The translations under genes and the position numbers were made by a program. A DNA stretch of 64,000 bases from contig NZ_WWFA01000002.1 of the NCBI RefSeq assembly GCF_021698855.1, positions 297,559 through 361,558 on the forward strand. The letters are read 5' to 3'. The notes under the pieces were generated by a model. That model was given only the letters and a program-made list of their open reading frames with translations, did not search any database and was not told the DNA's origin. This document shows, in pieces, positions 8,705-17,038 of this stretch (its first letter is position 1; each line of letters starts with the position of its first letter). The DNA is from Lactobacillus sp. S2-2 (GTDB lineage Bacteria; Bacillota; Bacilli; Lactobacillales; Lactobacillaceae).

Positions 8705-9229
8705 TTAAATGTCTTCCTTCCAGTAAAAATTTTTATCTTTTTTTGCTAATTGATTTAATATAAATTTTTCTATTATACGATTACCTTTTGTAACCCATGC
8801 ATCAGAAGGTACTAATGGTTTAACCAAAATACTTTTAACATGAGAAATATTTGAACCTAATATGTCTGTTAAGAGTTGATCTCCTATCATTACGGATTCC
8901 TTTTTATCAAAAGAAAACTCTTTAATCGCTTTATTAATTCCATAAGAAGTTGGTTTCATTGAACGATATATATATGAAACGTCCAATCCTTCCAATGCTT
9001 TTTGAACTCTACGTTTCTGATTATTTGAAACAACCACAACATTAATTTCATTTTTAGACATATAATCTAGCCATGATTTTAATCGATTAGTACTATTTTT
9101 ATCGTTCCATGCAATTAATGTATTATCTAAATCAGTTAATATATTTTTAATATTATGCTTTTTTAATTGGCTAGGTGATATATCATAAATTGATTTAACC
9201 ATCCACGTAGGTTTAAATTTTTTTAGCAT
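8705..9229 (-). CDS. yqeG: YqeG-type HAD phosphatase (subfamily IIIA)
   Basis: This HAD-superfamily phosphatase has 174 residues. Motif I is at residues 32-38 (TDLDNTL), motif II is VVVSNN, and motif IV is MIGDQLLTDILG. The frame is open 22 codons further upstream, but AGGAG stands 9 nt before the ATG at 9229 (MLKKFKPTW), the usual family start. It is the first gene of the yqeG-to-tmcAL cluster. The substrate is not known; relatives include phosphatidylglycerophosphatases. Confidence 0.9.
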   Translation of the reverse strand: MLKKFKPTWMVKSIYDISPSQLKKHNIKNILTDLDNTLIAWNDKNSTNRLKSWLDYMSKNEINVVVVSNNQKRRVQKALEGLDVSYIYRSMKPTSYGINKAIKEFSFDKKESVMIGDQLLTDILGSNISHVKSILVKPLVPSDAWVTKGNRIIEKFILNQLAKKDKNFYWKEDI

Positions 9230-9251
9230 TATTATCTCCTTATTATTATGT

Positions 9252-9276
9252 ACTAGAAGAAATTTTATTCTTCTAA
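9252..9276 (-). repeat. hairpin in the yqeG 5' leader
   Basis: An 8-bp dyad (TAGAAGAA against TTCTTCTA with a short A/T loop) lies between the rplT terminator and the yqeG ribosome site. It has no T-run, so it is more likely a 5' UTR structure than a terminator. Confidence 0.35.
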
Positions 9277-9282
9277 AATTAG

Positions 9283-9321
9283 AAAAAACTTCCACCTCAC
9301 ACTATACAGAGGTGGAAGTTT
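9283..9321 (-). terminator. intrinsic terminator of the infC-rpmI-rplT operon
   Basis: A 13-bp perfect stem (9286-9298 with 9309-9321) has a 10-nt loop and a six-base U-tract in the minus-strand RNA, 5 nt after the rplT stop. Confidence 0.92.
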
Positions 9322-9325
9322 CATT

Positions 9326-9679
9326 TTATAAAGCTTTCTTAGCAGTTTCTGCTAAATCAGCAAAAGCTTTTTCATCATTTACAGCTAAATCAGCAAGCAT
9401 TTTTCTGTTCATATCAACATTTGCTAATTTTAAACCGTGCATAAATTTGCTGTAGCTCATACCGTTCATTCTTGCAGCAGCATTAATTCTTGCAATCCAT
9501 AATTTTCTAAAGTTACCTTTATTATTACGACGGTCACGGAAAGCATATTCTTGTGACTTCATTACTTGATCTTTAGCAGTCTTGAATAAGCGACGTTTTC
9601 CACCTCTGTATCCTTTAGCTAATTTAAGTACTCGTTTACGACGTGCGTGTGTAACTGTTCCGCCTTTTACTCGTGGCAT
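9326..9679 (-). CDS. rplT: 50S ribosomal protein L20
   Basis: L20 is an assembly protein of the large subunit and, in Bacillus-type bacteria, the autogenous repressor of this operon. The 117-residue protein starts [20 protein letters not shown] and has the long basic helix [19 protein letters not shown]; both are diagnostic. It is the third gene of the operon and ends at a strong terminator. Confidence 0.98.
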   Translation of the reverse strand: MPRVKGGTVTHARRKRVLKLAKGYRGGKRRLFKTAKDQVMKSQEYAFRDRRNNKGNFRKLWIARINAAARMNGMSYSKFMHGLKLANVDMNRKMLADLAVNDEKAFADLAETAKKAL

Positions 9680-9705
9680 AGTAAATTCCTCCTCTTAGTT
9701 ATAAA

Positions 9706-9900
9706 TTATTTTGATAGTAATTTTAAGTAACGTTTAACGTTTGTTTTGTTCATCATGTGAGTTCCACGTAATTGTCTACGTTGTTTCTTTGTCTTACCGT
9801 GGAAACGGTGACTTGTAAATGCATGTGCACTTTTTAAACCGCCTTTAGCAGTTTTTTTGAAACGCTTTGCAGCAGCTCTATTTGTTTTAATTTTTGGCAT
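9706..9900 (-). CDS. rpmI: 50S ribosomal protein L35
   Basis: This 64-residue, very basic protein has the L35 pattern [19 protein letters not shown] and the [15 protein letters not shown] end. It sits between infC and rplT. An AGGAGG-type site precedes the ATG. Confidence 0.98.
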   Translation of the reverse strand: MPKIKTNRAAAKRFKKTAKGGLKSAHAFTSHRFHGKTKKQRRQLRGTHMMNKTNVKRYLKLLSK

Positions 9901-9927
9901 GATTGGTTCCTCCTAGATAATAAAATA

Positions 9928-10446
9928 TTATTTTTTGTCAGTATTTGGTGATAGCATTAAGAACATGCTACGACCTTCCATTTTAGCTTTTTGAGTTACA
10001 GTTGCAACATCATTTGTAGCCTCAGCCATTTTAGTAAGAACTTCTCTACCAATTTCTTTATGTGTAATAGCTCTACCCTTAAATCGAATAGAAACTCTTA
10101 CTTTTTCACCTTTTGATAAGAACTTACGAGTGTTGTTTAATTTAGTATTAAAATCATTTGTATCAATAGTAGGACTTAAACGAATTTCTTTAACACTAAC
10201 AACTTTTTGACGTTTACGATTTTCACGTTCTTTCTTTTGTTGCTCAAAACGATACTTACCGTAATCTAATATTTTTGCAACTGGTGGTTTAGCTTTTGGA
10301 GCTACCATTACTAAATCTAAATTTGCTTGATCAGCTATTTCTAATGCTTCACTTTTACTTTTTAAACCTAATTGGTTTCCTTCAGCATCAATAACCATCA
10401 TTTCATTGGCAAAAATACCATCATTTACTAATTTATCTTTTGCTAT
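9928..10446 (-). CDS. infC: translation initiation factor IF-3
   Basis: IF-3 keeps ribosomal subunits apart and proofreads the start codon. The two domains are clear: the N-terminal part with [19 protein letters not shown], the linker [19 protein letters not shown], and the C-terminal [18 protein letters not shown] region. The first ATG in frame (10401) would cut off the conserved [15 protein letters not shown] segment. The best start is an AUA codon at 10444-10446, with GGAGG (10460-10456) nine nucleotides upstream, giving 172 residues, the normal length. Rare start codons on infC are known and allow IF-3 to limit its own synthesis. The AUA choice is my inference. Confidence 0.93.
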   Translation of the reverse strand: MAKDKLVNDGIFANEMMVIDAEGNQLGLKSKSEALEIADQANLDLVMVAPKAKPPVAKILDYGKYRFEQQKKERENRKRQKVVSVKEIRLSPTIDTNDFNTKLNNTRKFLSKGEKVRVSIRFKGRAITHKEIGREVLTKMAEATNDVATVTQKAKMEGRSMFLMLSPNTDKK

Positions 10447-10467
10447 TGTATTTCACCTCCATTTAAT

Positions 10468-10593
10468 TAAAAGCAGAAAAATAGCGGATGCCACTAAAGC
10501 ACCCGCCATGTTCCGTAGAAATGAAACTTTCATTCGACATATGCCCAGCAACTTATGTTCCTAAGGCGAGAAGCGGGAAGCTTCTGCTTTTTT
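10468..10593 (-). ncRNA. infC operon leader (L20-type autoregulatory leader with terminator)
   Basis: About 125 nt of structured RNA lie between the promoter and infC. The 5' end (complement of 10582-10591) can pair over long range with the 3' end (complement of 10469-10478). Just before that 3' strand is a terminator-like hairpin, GCGGGTGC with GCATCCGC (10484-10506), followed by a U-rich tract. Position and architecture match the leaders at which L20 or S1-type proteins cause premature termination of infC-rpmI-rplT in Firmicutes. The exact Rfam class was not checked. Confidence 0.72.
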
Positions 10594-10602
10594 CTATTAA
10601 TT

Positions 10603-10631
10603 ATAATATCAATAAAAACCTAATATGTCAA
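10603..10631 (-). promoter_or_regulatory. promoter of the infC operon
   Basis: TTGACA (10631-10626) and TATTAT (10608-10603) are separated by exactly 17 nt. The transcript would begin near 10596, at the 5' end of the leader. The -35 box lies only 2 nt from the thrS stop codon. Confidence 0.85.
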
Positions 10632-10632
10632 A

Positions 10633-12585
10633 TTACTTTTTAGTATTTCTAGAATACTCAGAAATATCTTCTAAAACACTTTCAATAAATTCTGTAATAC
10701 CATAAGTTTCACTGTTCTCTTCACCGTATTTTCTCACAGAAACTTTTTCATTAGATACTTCATCTTCTCCAACGACAACAGTATATGGAACTTTATGAGT
10801 TTGAGCATCTCTTATTAAGTAACCCATTTTTTCAGCACGTTCATCAACAGTTGATCTAATTTTCATTGAAGTTAACTTTTCATTGATTTTTCTTGCATAA
10901 TCTCCATGTTTTTCTTCACTAACTGGAATGATTTTAACTTGTTGTGGAGCTAACCAAGTTGGGAATGCACCCTTGTACATTTCGATTAAGTAAGCAGTAA
11001 ATCTTTCCATAGTAGAAACTAATCCTCTATGAATCATAACTGGACGATGATTTTGACCATCTTCACCTACATAATTCAAATCAAATCTTTCAGGTAACAT
11101 GAAATCAAATTGAATTGTAGATAAAGTTTCTTCATTACCTAAGGCAGTTTTAGTTTGAACATCTAATTTTGGACCATAAAATGCTGCTTCACCTTCTTCT
11201 TCAACATAATCAAGATTCAATTCATCCATTGCACCTTTTAACATTGATTGAGCTTTATTCCACATTTCATCATCATCAAAATACTTTTCAGTGTTTTCAG
11301 GATCACGATAACTTAATCTGAACTTATAATCGTTAATATCAAAATCACTGTAAACTTCCATCATTAAATTAAGAATTTTTTTGAATTCATCTTTAATTTG
11401 ATTAGGAGCAACAAATGTATGACCATCGTTTAATGTCATTTCTCTTACTCGTTGTAATCCACTTAAAGCACCTGATTTTTCATATCTATGCATCATTCCT
11501 AGTTCAGCAATTCTTAATGGTAGTTCACGATATGATCTTATATGGTGCTTATATACTTGAATATGTGAGGGACAATTCATTGGACGTAGTTCCAACATTT
11601 CATCATCATCCATATCCATTGGTGGGAACATATCTTCACGATAATGATCCCAATGCCCAGATTGTTTATATAAATCTAAATTAGCTAGAACAGGAGTATA
11701 TACATGTTCATAACCATGAGATAATTCTTTATCAGTAATATATCTTTCAACCGTTCTTCTAATTGTTGCACCATTAGGCATCCAGTATGGTAAACCAGCA
11801 CCTACTTTTGGATCAACGAAGAATAAATCAAGTTGGTTACCAATAACTCTATGATCTCTTTCTTTAGCTTCTTGTCTTAAACGTAAATCTTCTTTTAAAT
11901 CATCTTCTTTAAAGAAAGCTGTTCCATAAATTCTTTGTAACATCGCATTAGAAGATTTACCTTCCCAATATGCACCAGCTACTGATAATAAACGAAAATG
12001 TTTTAAATCTTTCAAACTAGGTAAAACAATATCTTGAGCCAAAATTAATTGATCATTTACTTCATAAAATAATACTTCATTATTTTCATCAATTTGATCT
12101 AAGATTAATTTAGATTGATATTTATCATTTTCAACTTCTGATAAAGCTTGTTCTTTATTTAAAACAACTCTTTTAATTGAAGCATTAACTCCAATCATTT
12201 TTTTGATTTCATTTTCTAGTGTTTCTAATTCATCTGAGCTAACTTGATTTTCATCTTTTTCAGTATCTAAAAAGAATCCTTCCTCATCATTTTCACTCAA
12301 TCCGAATTTAATATCACTGTATTTATTCTTTAAAATACTTTGTAAGGCTAAAGATCCAGTTTCTTTTAACAAAGAATTAGCTTCATCTGAATCTTTAGTA
12401 ATAATTTCAATTTTTCCACCTTTATGTAATGGTTTGAAAAAATCAACTAATACTCCATCAATTTTTGCAGCTACAGATTTCTTAGCTAAACTAACTGAGA
12501 TAGATTTTGCGATATCTTCAGCTAAAACTCCATCTTCAAATTCTTTAATACTTCCATCTGGAAATACGAATTGTAATTTGTCCAT
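10633..12585 (-). CDS. thrS: threonyl-tRNA synthetase
   Basis: ThrRS charges tRNA-Thr. The 650-residue protein is full length: a TGS domain (1-60), an editing domain with a late alanyl-tRNA-synthetase-like part, then the class II core with motif 2 around [20 protein letters not shown]. The zinc-site Cys is in [13 protein letters not shown], motif 3 is at [11 protein letters not shown], and the anticodon-binding domain starts at [13 protein letters not shown]-box riboswitch controls it. Confidence 0.97.
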   Translation of the reverse strand: MDKLQFVFPDGSIKEFEDGVLAEDIAKSISVSLAKKSVAAKIDGVLVDFFKPLHKGGKIEIITKDSDEANSLLKETGSLALQSILKNKYSDIKFGLSENDEEGFFLDTEKDENQVSSDELETLENEIKKMIGVNASIKRVVLNKEQALSEVENDKYQSKLILDQIDENNEVLFYEVNDQLILAQDIVLPSLKDLKHFRLLSVAGAYWEGKSSNAMLQRIYGTAFFKEDDLKEDLRLRQEAKERDHRVIGNQLDLFFVDPKVGAGLPYWMPNGATIRRTVERYITDKELSHGYEHVYTPVLANLDLYKQSGHWDHYREDMFPPMDMDDDEMLELRPMNCPSHIQVYKHHIRSYRELPLRIAELGMMHRYEKSGALSGLQRVREMTLNDGHTFVAPNQIKDEFKKILNLMMEVYSDFDINDYKFRLSYRDPENTEKYFDDDEMWNKAQSMLKGAMDELNLDYVEEEGEAAFYGPKLDVQTKTALGNEETLSTIQFDFMLPERFDLNYVGEDGQNHRPVMIHRGLVSTMERFTAYLIEMYKGAFPTWLAPQQVKIIPVSEEKHGDYARKINEKLTSMKIRSTVDERAEKMGYLIRDAQTHKVPYTVVVGEDEVSNEKVSVRKYGEENSETYGITEFIESVLEDISEYSRNTKK

Positions 12586-12602
12586 AATTAAACACCTCTC
12601 CT

Positions 12603-12806
12603 AAAAAAAGTCCCAGGTATTATATAAATAATACCTGGGACGTTATTAACGTGGTTCCACCCAATTTAATCTAATTTAATTAGACACTCATTGAAAAATA
12701 TATTCAAAAAATAAATAAAGTGGTAACCAAAATTTGCAAACAAGTGAATTACAGAAAATATCACTCTCTCTTAGAAATACAAATTATAGCCATGTCTTTA
12801 CTATAC
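12603..12806 (-). promoter_or_regulatory. T-box riboswitch of thrS
   Basis: This leader senses uncharged tRNA. The antiterminator core reads GGGTGGAACCACG (complement of 12650-12662). Just after it comes a terminator with stem GTCCCAGGTAT against ATACCTGGGAC (12610-12641) and a seven-base U-tract. About 140 nt of stem I region lie upstream. I could not fix the specifier codon by eye; a Thr codon is expected. Confidence 0.9.
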
Positions 12807-12812
12807 ATAAAT

Positions 12813-12841
12813 TTATAACATTATTATTTTACAATGTCAAT
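12813..12841 (-). promoter_or_regulatory. promoter of thrS
   Basis: TTGACA (12841-12836) and TATAAA (12818-12813) are 17 nt apart, placing the start of the T-box leader near 12806. The -35 box touches the end of dnaI. Confidence 0.82.
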
Positions 12842-12842
12842 T

Positions 12843-13769
12843 TCATGATCTTCTACGATTCCTACCAGTAACTTCAATTTCATCAGCCAAAAAATAAATT
12901 CTTTCCATTAATCGTTTTGCCTTAAGGGGCTCAATATCCCCTCTTTGATTAACCTTTAAATGTTCATCTTCAAATTGCTGCATTGAAAAATTAGATGAAA
13001 AGAATGTTGATAATTCATTTTGCATTCGATATTCCAAAATTGTACCTAAAATATCATCCCTAACCCAAGAAGACATTGAGTCAGCCCCAATATCATCAAT
13101 CATTAAAATTTCACTTTTTTTAATACGATCTAACTTGTTTGAAATATTGGAATTACCAATTGAATTTTTCAATTCGACAATAAAACTTGGAAAATGAAGT
13201 AATAAACTCTGAACACCACTATTAGCTAATTCGTTAGCAATTGCTCCTAACAAATAAGTTTTACCTGTTCCAAATGGTCCATATAAATATAATCCTTTAT
13301 GAAAATTATTTGAATTAGTTTTGTAATTTTCAATAAAATCTAAAGCTTCACTTAAGGCTTCAATTCTTCCATTATCTTTATCATAATTTAAAATATCAGC
13401 ATTTATAGCATCTTTTGGCATTGATATAGTCTGAATCAATTTATTATTCTTTTCGTTTTCTCTTTGTTTTATTAATTCTGGACTAGCAACATAAGAAACA
13501 TCTATCAATGAATTATTCATAACGAGTTGAGGAATATATCCATTAGCAAAATTAGATTGACCTTTATTTATTTTATTTTTTTCATTAAAAAATTCGTATA
13601 ACTTGGCTGATGACTTAATGATAGCATCTTTCGATAACTTATCTTGATTTTGATTTAAAAAATCTTTAACATCTTTATCTTCATATACTTGATTCATTAA
13701 ATCATGATATTTTTTTAATGCATTATTCTTTTTTAAAGAACTTTCCATTTCAAATCCTAAATCTTTCAT
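12843..13769 (-). CDS. dnaI: primosomal helicase loader DnaI
   Basis: DnaI is the AAA+ ATPase that loads the replicative helicase. The 308-residue protein has an N-terminal helicase-interaction domain and then the ATPase core: Walker A GPFGTGKT at 164-171, Walker B ILMIDDIGAD, and a sensor segment TFFSSNFSMQQFE. The canonical N-terminal zinc-binding cysteines of Bacillus DnaI are not visible. Its start overlaps the stop of dnaB. Confidence 0.94.
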   Translation of the reverse strand: MKDLGFEMESSLKKNNALKKYHDLMNQVYEDKDVKDFLNQNQDKLSKDAIIKSSAKLYEFFNEKNKINKGQSNFANGYIPQLVMNNSLIDVSYVASPELIKQRENEKNNKLIQTISMPKDAINADILNYDKDNGRIEALSEALDFIENYKTNSNNFHKGLYLYGPFGTGKTYLLGAIANELANSGVQSLLLHFPSFIVELKNSIGNSNISNKLDRIKKSEILMIDDIGADSMSSWVRDDILGTILEYRMQNELSTFFSSNFSMQQFEDEHLKVNQRGDIEPLKAKRLMERIYFLADEIEVTGRNRRRS

Positions 13770-15121
13770 TAGTCATCCTCCTTTTTATCTTTTCTCTTAT
13801 TTAGCTGGGCATTTAATTTTTTATTTAATTCGTCAACATCTACATCGTTTTTCTTAGTTTTTTTATATTCGTCTGAATTAGCCCAATCAGGTAAAGTTTC
13901 AATTACATTATTTTGTTTATAATTCTTCTTATTATATTTTTTAGTTACCTTAGGTGTAGTATTTCTATTTTTAATTTCAAACATTGCTTGTTCAACCGTT
14001 TGAATATTTTTTTGCTTCCAATCATTAGCAATCGTATCAACTAAATTTTTATTTAAGGTTGGCAATGATTGATCAATTAAAATATGATAAATCAAAATAT
14101 TTACTACTGATTTATTTAAAATATTATTTCGAATTAAATCTTTAATAATTCGCTCTTCTCCACTAGTAGTAAATCCACCTTTTTGGTGCTTTAATGAATT
14201 TAAAAATTGAATTGGTGCTAAATCATTTGCAATTTTTATAACTTGCTGTTGCTTTTTCGAAAATTGATTTTGATTTATTTCTTCTTTATTAGATTCATTT
14301 GTTAATTCGTTATTATTGTTATTTGAATTAAACATTTGATAATCACGTGATATTAATAACTGCAATTTTTTAACATCAAATAAATTATTTGTAAAATTAG
14401 TTGCCTTTTCAATATATCGACTCATATCTAATTCATTTATTCCATAAACTTGATGTTCTGAAGTTATCATGTCTTTCTCTTTTTTAACTTGTTCAATATC
14501 AACAAATGATTTTCCTAAAATTTCCAATAATAATTTAAAATCAAAATCATCAACATAAAAGTCTTTTTCAATTGACGATTTGACAGTATTTTCTTTTTGA
14601 TAATTTTCAATAACTCTAGGCTTATCCGATAGATTATTATAATTTACATTAAAAACATCAAAAAAATTCTTAGTTATTTCTTCTGAATTATTAATAATTT
14701 CATCATTACTCTTAAATCGATTACTCAATTCTAAGAATCTACTTTCGCCAACCATCTCAAGAAATAAAATGCTCAAAAGATCTTCATTAAAAAACTGTTT
14801 AGGTTGTAAAGGATTAACTAATTCATAATTTAAAATGATTTGATTAGAAACTGACTTACTATAAACCTTTAAAAGTCCTGAACCTTCTAATCTATATCTA
14901 GCTTTAATAAATGCCTTTTTATCTAATTGTAAAATATTCATAATTTCATAATGATTATGTAATTCATTATCCTTTAGATTCAAGAATAATTTATACAATC
15001 CATAAGCATCTAAACCAATAATTGGCTGATACAATAAGTCAAAAGCTTTACTATTAAAGTCACTTTCTCCACTAAAATTTATTATCATAAATGATGATTT
15101 AGGTTCAATTTCATCAATCAT
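13769..15121 (-). CDS. dnaB: replication initiation and membrane attachment protein DnaB
   Basis: This is the Gram-positive DnaB, not the helicase. It helps DnaD and DnaI load helicase at the origin and at stalled forks. It has 450 residues. The C-terminal DnaB/DnaD-type helical domain is visible in PIQFLNSLKHQKGGFTTS and, further on, LIYHILIDQSLPTLNKN with IANDWKQ. An Asn/Gln-rich linker is at about 270-285, and a basic Lys/Asn-rich tail could bind DNA. It lies between nrdR and dnaI, the usual order. Confidence 0.92.
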   Translation of the reverse strand: MIDEIEPKSSFMIINFSGESDFNSKAFDLLYQPIIGLDAYGLYKLFLNLKDNELHNHYEIMNILQLDKKAFIKARYRLEGSGLLKVYSKSVSNQIILNYELVNPLQPKQFFNEDLLSILFLEMVGESRFLELSNRFKSNDEIINNSEEITKNFFDVFNVNYNNLSDKPRVIENYQKENTVKSSIEKDFYVDDFDFKLLLEILGKSFVDIEQVKKEKDMITSEHQVYGINELDMSRYIEKATNFTNNLFDVKKLQLLISRDYQMFNSNNNNNELTNESNKEEINQNQFSKKQQQVIKIANDLAPIQFLNSLKHQKGGFTTSGEERIIKDLIRNNILNKSVVNILIYHILIDQSLPTLNKNLVDTIANDWKQKNIQTVEQAMFEIKNRNTTPKVTKKYNKKNYKQNNVIETLPDWANSDEYKKTKKNDVDVDELNKKLNAQLNKRKDKKEDD

Positions 15122-15123
15122 AA

Positions 15124-15591
15124 TTACTCACCTTTTTTATCTTTATCTAAAACATCTTTTAATTCATTAAAGAAAACAGACATATCTCTAAATTGACGAT
15201 AGACACTCGCAAATCGAATGTACGATATTTCATCAACATCTTTTAACTCTTCCATTACATATTCACCAATTAAGTCGCTTCTAACTTCATTGGATCCCAA
15301 ATCTCTAATTTTAGTTTCTACAACATTGATAATATTATTCATTGTATCCATTGAAACTGGTCTTTTTTCAGCTGATCTGATTATTCCTCTAAGAATTTTT
15401 TCTCGATTAAATTCTTCTCTGTTTCCATTCTTTTTTACTACTAGAATTGGTGGGAATTCTATTCTTTCATAAGTGGTAAATCGAAATGAACATGATTCAC
15501 ATTCTCTTCTTCTTTTAATATCTCTTCGATCATTACTTGGACGACTATCAATAACCTTACAACTTTCTGCATGACATCTTGGACAAAACAT
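15124..15591 (-). CDS. nrdR: transcriptional repressor NrdR
   Basis: NrdR represses ribonucleotide reductase genes when dATP is high. The 155-residue protein has the N-terminal zinc ribbon (Cys3/Cys6 and Cys31/Cys34) with VIDSRPSNDRRDIKRRREC between the pairs. An ATP-cone domain starting PPILVVKKNGNREEFNREKI follows. It is 2 nt upstream of dnaB, so co-translated. No NrdR box was noticed in the window. Confidence 0.97.
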   Translation of the reverse strand: MFCPRCHAESCKVIDSRPSNDRRDIKRRRECESCSFRFTTYERIEFPPILVVKKNGNREEFNREKILRGIIRSAEKRPVSMDTMNNIINVVETKIRDLGSNEVRSDLIGEYVMEELKDVDEISYIRFASVYRQFRDMSVFFNELKDVLDKDKKGE

Positions 15592-15603
15592 TATATTAAC
15601 ACC

Positions 15604-16191
15604 TCATAAAGTTTTTACTTCTTTTAACCAAATATTTAAACTTGATTTTAATTCATTTACACCATAAGAATTATCAATAACAAAATCTGATAATCTTTCT
15701 TTAATATCCATTGGCCACTGTGCTTTAATTCTTTTTTGTGCTTCTACAATACTTAAATTATTTCGGTTCATTAACCTGCTTAATTGAATAATTTTATCAC
15801 TACTTATTACTAAAGTATAATCAACAAATCGATTTAATCCCATTTCAAAAAAAGTAGGAGCATCAACAATAATTATTTCATTTTTATTATTTTTGATTTT
15901 TTGTTTGATTTCCTTTTCAATATAAGGAAATATCATTTGCATTAAAATATTTAAAGATTGTTGACTATTAAACACTAACTTTGATAATTCTTTTAAATCA
16001 ACTTTTCCATTTAATTCAATTCTTGAACCAAAATAATTAATTACTTCTGAATTTAAATCAATATTTTCTTTATACAATTGATGAACTATTTCATCACAAT
16101 CAATAATATAACATCCCTGTTTACTTAAATATTTACTAGCAGTTGATTTACCAGTCGAAATTCCACCAGTTAATCCAATGATTTTATTCAC
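15604..16191 (-). CDS. coaE: dephospho-CoA kinase
   Basis: CoaE phosphorylates dephospho-CoA in the last step of CoA synthesis. The protein has the P-loop IIGLTGGISTGKST at its N-terminus and the family motifs IIDCDEIVHQLY and VDAPTFFEMGL. The start could be ATG at 16203, but GTG at 16191 is preceded by GGTGAT and gives the family N-terminus MNKIIGLTGG (195 residues), so it is preferred. It overlaps the mutM stop by a few bases. Confidence 0.93.
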   Translation of the reverse strand: MNKIIGLTGGISTGKSTASKYLSKQGCYIIDCDEIVHQLYKENIDLNSEVINYFGSRIELNGKVDLKELSKLVFNSQQSLNILMQMIFPYIEKEIKQKIKNNKNEIIIVDAPTFFEMGLNRFVDYTLVISSDKIIQLSRLMNRNNLSIVEAQKRIKAQWPMDIKERLSDFVIDNSYGVNELKSSLNIWLKEVKTL

Positions 16192-17026
16192 TTTGATCAC
16201 CATGCATCATCTGACATTTTGGACAAAATGTAGTTCCTCTTTGAGCAACCTTAATTTTTTCAAAATTAGTTCCACATCTTGAACAAGGCTTATCCTTCAT
16301 TCCATAGGCATGTAAATTATTTTGAAATTGTCCTGCTTCACCAAAAGCATTGGAATAAGAATGAACTGTAGTTCCATGTCCTTTAGTTGCAGCATCTATT
16401 TCTTTTATAATATTTTCTCTTAAAGCTTTAATTTCATTATCACTTAAAGTATTTGTAATTTGTTCTGGGTTAATTTTTGACATCCACAATACTTCATCAG
16501 CATAGATATTTCCTAATCCAGCAACATTATCTTGATCTAATAAAAAGGCTTTTAATTTTCTTTTACCCTTCATTAATCTTTGCTTTAAGTATTCAAATTT
16601 TAATGTATCATAAGTTGGTTCTGGTCCAATTGATTTTAATCCTGACAACTGATACTCATCACCTGTTTTAACTAATGACATTTTACCAAATTTTCTTGTG
16701 TCATTATATCTAAGCTCTCGATCATTATTAAGATGAAAAACTACATAAGTATGTTTATCTAATGGAGAATTATCAGGTTGAACATCATATTTACCTTCCA
16801 TTCTTAGATGAGAAACAATCGTATAGTTATCACTTAATCTAAAAAGTAAATATTTACCTCTTCTATCAATTTTTTCAATTGTTTTATCTTTTAAGGTATT
16901 CTCAAAATCGTTAATACTAATATTGAGCATTTTATCGTAATAAGCATTTGCGCTTATTATTTTTGATCCCTCAACTAATTGAGTTAATCCTCTTCTAACC
17001 GTTTCTACTTCTGGTAATTCTGGCAT
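16184..17026 (-). CDS. mutM: formamidopyrimidine-DNA glycosylase
   Basis: MutM (Fpg) removes 8-oxoguanine and cuts the abasic site. After the initiator Met, the catalytic Pro and Glu stand in PELPEVETVRRGL. The helix-two-turn-helix is near QDNVAGLGNIYADEVLW, and the C-terminal zinc finger has two CxxC pairs (CSRCG and CPKCQ). The length of 280 residues is normal. It is 12 nt after polA, with coaE overlapping downstream: the common polA-mutM-coaE-nrdR order. Confidence 0.97.
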   Translation of the reverse strand: MPELPEVETVRRGLTQLVEGSKIISANAYYDKMLNISINDFENTLKDKTIEKIDRRGKYLLFRLSDNYTIVSHLRMEGKYDVQPDNSPLDKHTYVVFHLNNDRELRYNDTRKFGKMSLVKTGDEYQLSGLKSIGPEPTYDTLKFEYLKQRLMKGKRKLKAFLLDQDNVAGLGNIYADEVLWMSKINPEQITNTLSDNEIKALRENIIKEIDAATKGHGTTVHSYSNAFGEAGQFQNNLHAYGMKDKPCSRCGTNFEKIKVAQRGTTFCPKCQMMHGDQSE

Positions 17027-17038
17027 TAGAATCCCTCC

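Noticed and set aside
9928..10401. infC starting at the first ATG (157 residues)
   Set aside because: It lacks the conserved N-terminus and has no ribosome site at the right distance.
13769..15121. Reading dnaB as the replicative helicase
   Set aside because: There is no Walker A or helicase motif; it is the DnaD-like initiation protein of Gram-positives.
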